Below, piece by piece: positions 55,672 to 64,000 of a stretch of DNA of 64,000 bases (position 1 is its first letter; each line of letters opens with the position of its first letter). Where the stretch lies: assembly GCF_947507565.1 (NCBI RefSeq), contig NC_089183.1, positions 806,001-870,000 on the forward strand, read 5' to 3'. Made by a program: the position numbers and the translations under genes. Under the pieces are notes generated by a model. It saw nothing but the letters and a program-made list of their open reading frames with translations, was not told the DNA's origin and made no database searches. This DNA is from Oscarella lobularis. Its lineage: Eukaryota > Porifera > Homoscleromorpha > Homosclerophorida > Oscarellidae.

Positions 55672-56700
55672 TAAGGGATCTTTGGCCGAAGAGAAAGAAA
55701 TTTGAGTGATGCACCACGCCATAAATTTCGCAATCCGGGAAGCAATTTATTCCGGGACACTAGGTCGTTCTCAATCTCCTGGCATCCGAATTTCGTCCTT
55801 TTACGAGTTCGAATTTCGAATTTGCAGTACGCAAGTTGCATTCTTCTTCAGAATCACTCTGGTAAGGCAACACGGCCTTGATCTTGGCCGCGAACCTCTC
55901 CCTACTCCTTCACTATCTATGACTGTAGACTAATCACGATCTTCTCCGACCCACGGTAGTCGCAGTCCTGTTGTAGCCTCGTCGGTCCATCTCGTTTGAG
56001 GATATCATGTGAAATCTAGTTTCGGCCTACACCTCCAGTATGGGCGATCCGAAATGGAAAGAATGTCTCATTCCTATAATGCCCGAAGCAGTTTCTGCTC
56101 TCACAGACATCATTACCGAAGATCTGATGGACTTACTCTTGGCAATCAAATGCCTCACTCGTGCAAAGTTTTTGGAAATGATAGAAAGTCTTCGTCGCTC
56201 TGAAATTGATAAGAGCAGAAGTGCTCGCGATTTGTTTATAAAACTGATGCGTTGCGGTCCTCCGTCGTTTGACGTCTTCTGCTCCGCGCTAAAAACATTT
56301 GAAGGAGGAGATCAACTTTGGAGGCTTCTGACCTCTTCTAGAGGCCATGGTACCCAGCCTGCTTCAGCTGAAGGTGCTACTGTAGCAGAATTCCTAGACC
56401 AAAGAAATTCAAACTTAGTCAAGTTAGTCTGACAAAACCGAGAACCTTTAGGCTGGCATCAAAGAAAACTTTGAATGAGCAAAGCTCTGTTAGAGCCCTT
56501 AGTTTCTGATTCTAGAATTTCAGGAGAAGCCGATCAAACGGACACTGCTTCTCTTGAAAAAGTAATTGTACACGTTCACAAAACAGTTCTTAGAGAGACA
56601 GTTCTTAGAGAGCTTATGACAAAGTTTAGGAAAGCAACTACAACTGGAGGAAACGACGAACTAGCCAATAGGGGCGTGTTTAGTTGATAGGTGTTTACGT
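55672..56700 (+). repeat. Partial duplication of the promoter and first exon of the CARD gene
   Basis: Collinear with about 50505-51470: leader, ATG, CARD and part of the following region (words for SKALxEPxVSDSR and VIVHVHK). It carries small deletions and frameshifts after 56400, and ends shortly before the next gene. Confidence 0.8.
56040..56432 (+). CDS. CARD-only protein (130 aa), truncated copy of the CARD-Kelch gene
   Basis: ATG 56040 corresponds to ATG 50864. Residues 1-95 are a full CARD-like domain (MGDPKWKECLIPIMP..., ending QLWRLLTSS), with about 75 percent identity to the parent by eye and changes spread along it, so the copy is older than the GMP synthetase copy. The frame then runs into a stop at 56430-56432 after a deletion. 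Homology to the parent goes on in another frame (about 56475-56600: SKALLEPLVSDSRISGEADQ), showing that the longer protein was lost. If expressed, the product resembles CARD-only inhibitor proteins that compete for CARD contacts; this is inference. It may also simply be a pseudogene. Confidence 0.6.
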   Translation: MGDPKWKECLIPIMPEAVSALTDIITEDLMDLLLAIKCLTRAKFLEMIESLRRSEIDKSRSARDLFIKLMRCGPPSFDVFCSALKTFEGGDQLWRLLTSSRGHGTQPASAEGATVAEFLDQRNSNLVKLV

Positions 56701-56766
56701 CATCGTCCCAGAGTCCCCGGTCCCGTGGTCGGTTGAGTAGCCTTCGGCCTATTCGAGACGATTTTA

Positions 56767-59700
56767 ATGCACCGACGAAAAGCTGCATTCCTTTCTGCCG
56801 TTAGTAGAGAAGACATTGGCCAAGTGAGAAGGCTTGTGCTCGAGCAATATCATCATCTCGAATGTGCACATCTCTCTTGGACGGGTAAACGACTCAATGC
56901 TATTGAATTCTTGAAAGACGGATTTCTAATCACCTAAATGCTGTGCAGGGTTGCAGCCGCTTCAATTGGCTTGTGAGAAGAGATACAATGATCTTGCTCT
57001 CTTTCTGGTTGAAAACGGAGCACCAATCAGCACGGTCCGTCGTTTCTGCTGCTTCGTACAAGCTAGACTTGAAGTTTCTTCAGGCAAATCTTTCTGACTT
57101 CAAGGGGGCTTTTTTATCTGTGTAGGAGGCGTTCTATTGGGCGTATGAGAACAGACTCTCAATTGTTGTCGTCGAAATGATGACTCGGAGCCCTCAGGTA
57201 ATGCAGATATAAAATTCGTCTAATTAGAGATGATAAACATTTAGACTGGGCTTTTGGCACTTTTGCATGCTTGTGAGAGCAAGCAGGTTGAACTAGCAAA
57301 AGTACTAATTGGCGCTGGTGCGAGCGTTAATATAGCAGACAAAGTATGAAGTCAGAAGCTAATGCAAGAGACTTGTCGTTAGATGGTATTTGAAAACTTT
57401 AGCGTGGAAGACTTCCTCTGTTGGCTGCTTGCGAAAATGGTAACCCAGAAATTGTTAAACTCCTAATGAACGCTGAAGCGGATGTCAAAAGAACAGGCGA
57501 GGTATGTAACCATTATTTACTGTATAAAATTTGATTTTTAATATACGCTCTTTAGTTTGGAAGATCTCCTTTGTTGGCTGCATGCGAGAATGACGTTGAA
57601 ATTGTTAAACTGCTGATTGACGCTGGAGCGGATGTCAACGAGGCAGACGAGGTATGTAGCGCAAATTAATTTATAACCATTACTAGTTGAATCTACAAAA
57701 GTTTGGGAGATTTCCTTTGTTGGCTGCGTGTGAGAAAAGTGACATAGAGATCGTTAAATTGCTTATTCTCGCTGGAGCGGAGGTCCAAAAAACAGACGAG
57801 GTGTTTTAGTCGTAATTTGTTCAATAGGCCTCAATTTTTAATTGAAATTTTTACCTTAAGAATGGGAGATTTTCTTTGTTGGCTGCATGTGAATGTGAGA
57901 AGAGCGACGTAGAAATTGTTGATTTACTGATTGACGCTGGTGCGGAGGTCAATAGAGCAGACAAGGTTTGTGGTCTAAATTAATCAAAATTTTAATTTCC
58001 TATTTAAATTGCAAACTTTAGTATGAGAGGTTTTCTCTGTTGGCTGCGTGTAGAAAGAATGACGTGGAAACTGCTAAATTACTGATTAACGCTGGAGCGG
58101 ATGTCAGGAGGACGGACAAGGTAGCCATTTTTAGTTTTTTAAAAGGGTATGTAATTTGGAACTCTAGTTTGGAACGTTTCCTTTGTTGGCTGCGTGCGAA
58201 AATAGTGCTATAGAGTGTGTTAAATTACTGATTGGTGCTGGAGTAGATATCAATAAGGCAGACCAGGTATAAAGTCGTTAATCGTTGTATAAATCGTTGT
58301 ATCCTAATTTTTCAATAGAAGTTGCTTTGGAGATTTCCTTTGTTGTTGGCTGCTTGTCAGAAAAGTGACGTACACTTTGTTAAAACGCTGATTGAAGCTG
58401 GAGTGGATGTCAATAAAGTAGCCAACGATCTCTTCAAGTATAACTTTTGAAAGACTTGTCTAATCTAAAGTCGAAAGTTAGCTGTAGGAAAGTTCCTTTG
58501 TTGGCAGCTTGTGAAAAGGGTGAGGTTGGAATTGTTCAAATACTGATTGACGCGGGAGCAGATCTGAATAAGACAGATGTGGTATGCTTGCCATTTATTG
58601 AGTTTTTGTTTAACTTTCCAACTGTAGTATGGAATGTTTCCTTTGCTGGCTGCTTGTGAAAAGGGTGACGTTAAAATTGTGAAAATACTAATCAATGCTG
58701 GTGGAAACTGCAATGAAGCAGACGTGGTACGTAGCAAGTGACTTTTTTCCAAGTTCATGTTGTAATTTAGTACGGGATATTTCCTTTGCTGACGGCGTGT
58801 GAGAAGGGTAATGAGGAAATTGCTCAAAGACTGATAAACGCCGGAGCAGATGTCAATAAGCAAGTCGTGGTAGATGATCATGTGCTATATTGTGAGACTG
58901 GTTTTTAAATCTTAAATTGTAATTTGTTCATTTTAGTATGGAATACTTCCTTGGTTGGTAGAGAATGAATTTGGTGACGTCAAAAATACAAAAAGATTGA
59001 TTGACGCTGGAGCAGATGCTAATAAAGCAGACAAGGTATCTATCTAGTTATACATCAGTACCAAGACTAACGCGGAGTTTAAAACATCAGATTGGAAAAT
59101 CTCCCTTGCTAGCGGCATGTGAAATCGGCGACGTCAAAATTGCAAAATCCCTTATTGAAGCAGGAGCGGATGTCAATAAGGCAGACGTGGTATTTTATCG
59201 CGACTGAATCACTTCATGGCTTGTATTTGATTAGTTCAACTTCAAAACTGTAGTCTGGTAAAGTTTCTTTGTCAACAGCATGTGGAAGAGGTGACGTTGA
59301 AATTGCGAAATTACTGATCGGCGCAGGAGCGGATGTCAATAAGGCAGACAAGGTATCTAGTCACGTATTCATCATGACTTGTCTTTGATTAACATTAAAA
59401 CTGTAGCTTGAGAAAGCTCCTTTGTTAGTTGCATGTGAAAAAGGTGACGTTGAAATCGCAAAATTACTGATTGGCGCAGGAGCAGATATCAACAAGGCCG
59501 ACAAGGTACGTACTCCTTTACGACCTGTATTTTATTTAATGCGAGTTCGAAACTGTAGTTTAAAAAAACGCCTATATTAACAGTATGTAAAACTTTTGAC
59601 GCAGAAATTGCAAAATTACTCATCAGCGCTGGAGCAGAAGTCGATAAGGTATCCAGATGTCTGTCGACGTGTTTATTACCGTTACTTCTTTATGAATGGA

Positions 59701-62700
59701 AGACGCTTTAGCACCTTTTTGCAGCTTGTGAGGAGGGTAATGATGAAATTGTGAAGTTACTTATTGGCGCAGGAGCAGATGTAAACAAGACAGACAAGGC
59801 ATGTACATTTTACTTTGTATTTGCAATTTTTGTTATATAAAACTTTAGTTTAAAAGCGCTCCTTTGTTAGCGGCATGTAAACAATGCAAGGTAGAGCTTA
59901 TCGATGCTGGAATAGATATAGATGTTACGGTAGACAAGGTATATAGGTATACTGTTAAGTTACTGATTGACGCAGGAGGAGACGTCAATAAGGCGGACAA
60001 GGTATTTATTTTAATTAACTTAGTATTTCTTTATGATTTAATGTGCAACATGAGTTTGAAACTTTAGTTTGGGAACGTACCTTTGTTAGCAGCATGTGAA
60101 AAAGGCGACGTAGATATTGCAAGACTACTGATCATCGCAGGCGCAGATGTCCATAAGGCCGACAAGGTATTTAAGTAGTCACGTATTTTTTTGTTTTTTA
60201 CCTTATATTACTGGGACACTTTAGTATTTGTTGGTCGCTTATCTAAAGGGTAATGTTAAACTTGTAAAGTTGCTGATCGACGCAGGAGGAGATGTCAATA
60301 AGGCAGACGAGGTATTTTAACTTTGTCAAAGCAGTACGTATGACTTGTATTTTTGAGTAACGTACGTTTAAAACTTTAGTTTGGGAACGTACCCTTGTTA
60401 GCAGCATGTGAAGAAGGCGACGTAGAAATTGCAAACCTACTGATCAACGCAGGCGCAGATGTCCATAAGGCCGACAAGGTATTTAAATAGTCACGTATTT
60501 TTTGTTTTTACCTGGACACTTTAGTATTTGTTGGTCGCTTATCTAAAGGGTAATTTTAAACTTTCAAAGTTACTGATCGACGCAGGAGGAGATGTCAATA
60601 AGGCAGACGAGGTACTTTAATTAACTTGGTCAAAGCATTACGTCATACTTGCATTTTCGAGTAACGTACGTTTAAAACTTTAGTTCAAGAACGTACCCCT
60701 GTTAGTAGCATGTAAAAAAGGCGACATTGAATTTACAACAATGCTGATCAACGCTGGAGCAGATGTTAATAAAACAGACAAGGCATGCATGTCGTCAGAT
60801 TATTTTATTTTCTTTACTATAAGATGTTATTTAGAAGGGAAGAACTGCGTTGTACATTGCTTGTTCTAGTGGCAATTATTCAATTGGCGTATTTCTATTG
60901 AAATCTTGTCCAAATCTTGCTGATGTGAGTATACTGCTATAAGAGTAACAGTATATTAATCACTATCTTTAGTCCGGCAAATCAAGTCTTAAATTCATTC
61001 TACAAAGACACCAATTTTCTACTGGTAGTAATTAATTTAAAATTATTTCACGTTCCAACTGACATGGTGCAGAAATTTCAACGGTTGCTGTTAATCTTGT
61101 TAAGACAATTGTCACGCGATCACCTTTTCTCACAACTCTTCGGAATGAGGTACATTCTGCATGCAGTTGAATAACATTCAATCAGAATTTTTTAGCGAGC
61201 CCCTTTTTGTATTATAGGATGACTACCTTTATCATGATTTGCCTTGTCCTGTAGAACTTAAGCGTATTTTAGTTGGCTTTTGGGTTAGTCTATTCCTCCT
61301 GACGAGTTCTTTAATTAAGCAAGCAGGTTTTTTAGATTCAATATCAATATCGAGAGCTTTACGCGCAAGGCACAACAAAGCCGAACGCTGTTAAAGTTTG
61401 CGTTATTGGTGAAGCTAGAGCTGGCAAAACAACTCTTATAAAATCCTTGCGAAACGTCCACTGGACAGAGGGAGGCGATGACCGACGTACAGCCAGCGTT
61501 GACGTCACCACAGCAAATATCGAATCTGTTGGAAAGCTTGTATTCTGCGATTTTGCAGGCCAGCCGTTTTTTCATAAAACGCACGGGCTTTTCTTTTCGA
61601 CATCTTCAACGATCTTCCTTTTAGTTGTTGACGTTACTCTAGATGATGAGGAGCTAAGAAAATCAAGTCACTACTGGGCGTCATTTGTGAAATGCAGCGT
61701 GCCTCTTTCTGGAAAAGCACACGTTTTAGTAATTGGCAGCAGAAAAGATCTACTCTCTCAGTCGTCTTTGAAAACGGCCATAACGAATCTACAAAGTCTT
61801 CTCGCCTATCTCCAGAGTACCTTTGGGCGATGGTTTAATTTTTCTAAGAATGCGTTTATCTTAAATTGTCGTCAGCGACGCTCATTCGAAATGAGCCTAT
61901 TTTTGCAAACTCTTCGTGAAGTGAAAATTCTTGCTCTTCAGGTAAATAATGAAATGCTTTGCGAGTAGGCCTTTCAATGCTCCAGTTAAAATGTTTCACA
62001 TTTGATTTTTTAATTATTTGTTCAGGCTGCAGACGAAGTTCCACGCATTGTTGAAACGGCAAAGGAGACTCTTTTGCCACTTTTGCGAAATGTGGGCTGT
62101 ACGAAGGCGTCACTGTTTCAAAAGTTCACTAGCTCTCTCTTGTCTGTGGTGTCCAACAGTCATGGACTTGCTCAAGACGTGCGACAAAATGTCATTTCTG
62201 TTTTAAAGAACTACGGTTTCATTTCCGATAGCAACAAGGCAAGTCATTGTTTTTTCAAAGATGGACCAATTGCTTATATGTAGTTGTCCATGTACAGATG
62301 AAAAAGCCCGCTTGTGTCCGGTTCATCAAAGCTGACGTTTTTAAAAAAATTATGTTGGAAAGTGTTTGTGCTGGCTTCTCGGAGCAGGTTCAAAGTCTTC
62401 TTGTTGAATTCTTACAAGCAATTGGAGAAGTGAGAACTAAAGGCAGTCATTTCTTATTTACCGTATAGGGCTACGTTTAGATTCTTGTTATCGGTGATAC
62501 CGTTATATTGGATCCACCTTGGCTTTGTCAGAACGTTGTTGGCCCGCTCTTGTCTCCTAAGATTTTTCCAATTCATCTTGATTCCTCTTTATCTGGCACA
62601 GCCAGTAAAGAAAATATCCAGAGTGTCCTTGAGATTTTCAACAAGCGAAAGTGGGACGATGTCGACCATACAATCTCACTTCTGCGTCGTTTGGAAATCT

Positions 62701-64000
62701 GCTATCCGGTTTTAGAGCAAACAGAAACGTACCAATTTCCTGCGCTAATCGAGGAACACCGTCCACCTCACGCTTGGCGTAAAAACCCTGATATGACAGT
62801 CTACGTTGGACGCCGTTTAATGAGCGAAGAAATAACCGATATAATAACACCAGGAACTATGCCATTCATTCAAAGCAGCGCACGAAACGCTTCGTGCTTT
62901 CGTCCGTCAGAGCCTATCGTTTGGCAGGGTGGTCTATTGATCAAAAGGACTATTGGCTCTCATTTCGTTGAAGGAATGATTGTATTTCAGAATCGCGAAA
63001 AAGCGATGGATTTCATTGTTCGTGGTCCCGAGCATTCTGAGAAGCAATGCATGAAGCACCTACGCGATTTAATGGACGTAGGAATGGAAGTTCTTCTAGT
63101 AAAGAGTCCAGGAACGACTCGAACTCTTTGGTACATAAGCCGCACTGAGCTAGAGGCGCTCAAGGACTTTCCTCTTGCGCACAAATCGCAGACTGTTGAA
63201 GAGACGATAAAAATGTCAAAGTATTTGAACGCGAAAGTGTGCCAGAAAGGAATTGAAGACACATTGAAAGATCTCCTTGCTCTTCCGGACGATCATTTTA
63301 CGTTTGTTCCTTACGAAGCTCGCTGCACCATCTGCGAATGTCTTGATAAGGATACCAAGGAAAGATCGGCATTGGCTAAACGTTTGCCGGGATTTTCGAC
63401 AGTTGACAGATATCTGTGCAAAACTTCGGAGCAATTGCTTATTCGTTGGGGTGAAAACCTCAAAGCCACGACGAAAATTTTCGCGGACTGCGCTCGAGCG
63501 TCAGGCTTGTTGTATTTGCTTATGATTTTGTATGATTGTGGATCGCTCGAACTTTCTGCTGACGAGGTAAATAAAGACACGTTCTAAGAAAGGATTTAGT
63601 TGTCTTCTTTTAGAAAAAAGCTGCTAAAGCAGATTTAGACTTTGTTGAAGCCAGTACTCCGTCTGTTCCAGCAACAAGTACCATTGTGCTGTTGACAAAA
63701 ACGGTTTATTTATGAGAATATTGCAGGACAACTCACTCGCTTGGCATCAGGCAAGCGTGCCGACTCCGCTACAGATGCTTTGGACAGTATCTCGACTAGC
63801 GCGGATTCAGGTGTGTTTTTGCAGATTACCTACAGTGCATGTTACATGTAATAAAATTATTTATACCACGATAAGCGCCTTTTGTGGTTTTAACTAAAAG
63901 ATTTTTCTTTTAGCTGCTGCTTCACAGCAACAAGACGAAGGTGTGCAACTTTGTCAAATGTTTTAGTTATCAGTCACAATGTGCTTTGCAGATAGCGACT
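56767..64000 (+). CDS. Ankyrin-Roc-COR(-Death) protein D, cut by the window end
   Basis: Third paralogue of genes A and B. Exon 1 56767-56884 (MHRRKAAFL), exon 2 56949-57034, exon 3 57126-57197, then about 24 single-repeat ankyrin exons to 60926 (for example 57404-57502, 58022-58120, 59254-59352, 60380-60479), all with phase-0 borders. Pairs such as 60070/60380 and 60223/60533 are recent exon duplications. One repeat pair near 59850-60003 is fused in a single open stretch. Roc from 61336 (Gly-Glu-Ala-Arg-Ala-Gly-Lys-Thr-Thr; Asp-Phe-Ala-Gly-Gln; Gly-Ser-Arg-Lys-Asp), COR 62026-63570 (Pro-Trp-Leu-Cys-Gln-Asn-Val-Val-Gly). Linker exons follow, and the Death domain exon begins at about 63990 before the edge (same bases as gene A at 31600). 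It lacks the GMP synthetase-derived promoter of A and B, and its sequence is more diverged. Role as for A. Confidence 0.82.

Overview
The window is nuclear DNA from an animal. It carries multi-exon genes with GT-AG introns that are mostly about 45-100 bp, and animal-type proteins: an MTMR5/13 (SBF) pseudophosphatase, a cadherin/EGF/TSP1 single-pass receptor, rhodopsin-like GPCRs, ankyrin-Roc-COR-Death proteins and a CARD/Kelch/Death/kinase-like protein. Compact genes, tiny introns, no bilaterian-type long introns and an expanded set of death-fold and ROCO genes suggest an early-branching animal. A sponge, perhaps a homoscleromorph, is my best guess; this is inference and no sequence search was possible.

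Layout. (1) 1-15.6 kb is a tandem array of intronless class A GPCR genes (intact at 7657, 10463, 11883 and 14563, a cut copy at the left edge, and relics at 6453 and 14076). It is built by repeated segmental duplication: 1-1764 repeats 12414-14187. Inside it sit two intronless BTB genes (2646-4340 and 4421-6319) and a 420-bp copy of the end of the first one (1765-2184). These BTB proteins match the plant NPH3/RPT2 (NRL) family over their whole length: BTB, NPH3 domain and C-terminal coiled coil. A 572-bp palindromic transposon with 9-bp target duplications lies at 9198-9769. (2) 16.1-24.6 kb holds one multi-exon MTMR5/13 gene on the plus strand, convergent with (3) an intronless GMP synthetase on the minus strand (24798-26855). 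GMP synthetase is head-to-head, 198 bp apart, with (4) an ankyrin-Roc-COR-Death gene (27054-31946). The head-to-head unit has been copied: 32205-38909 holds an intact glutaminase-only fragment of GMP synthetase, the shared promoter and a second ankyrin-ROCO gene. A dead ankyrin fragment follows at 40158. (5) 42.5-50.4 kb is a receptor with TSP1, EGF/Sushi-like, about 13 cadherin and several EGF modules and one membrane segment. (6) 50.9-55.5 kb encodes CARD-Kelch-Death-kinase-like, where the kinase has lost both catalytic aspartates. Its promoter and CARD exon are duplicated at 55.7-56.7 kb, leaving a CARD-only reading frame. (7) 56.8 kb to the right edge is a third, larger ankyrin-Roc-COR gene with roughly 25 one-repeat exons, cut by the window end in its Death domain.

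Taken together the right half is rich in death-fold and STAND/ROCO-like signalling parts (CARD, Death, ankyrin sensors, Roc GTPase, pseudokinase), in recent tandem copies, as expected of a fast-evolving stress or immune-type locus. That role is inferred from domain content and duplication only. The most unexpected content is the pair of NPH3-like BTB proteins, a family normally described from plants.
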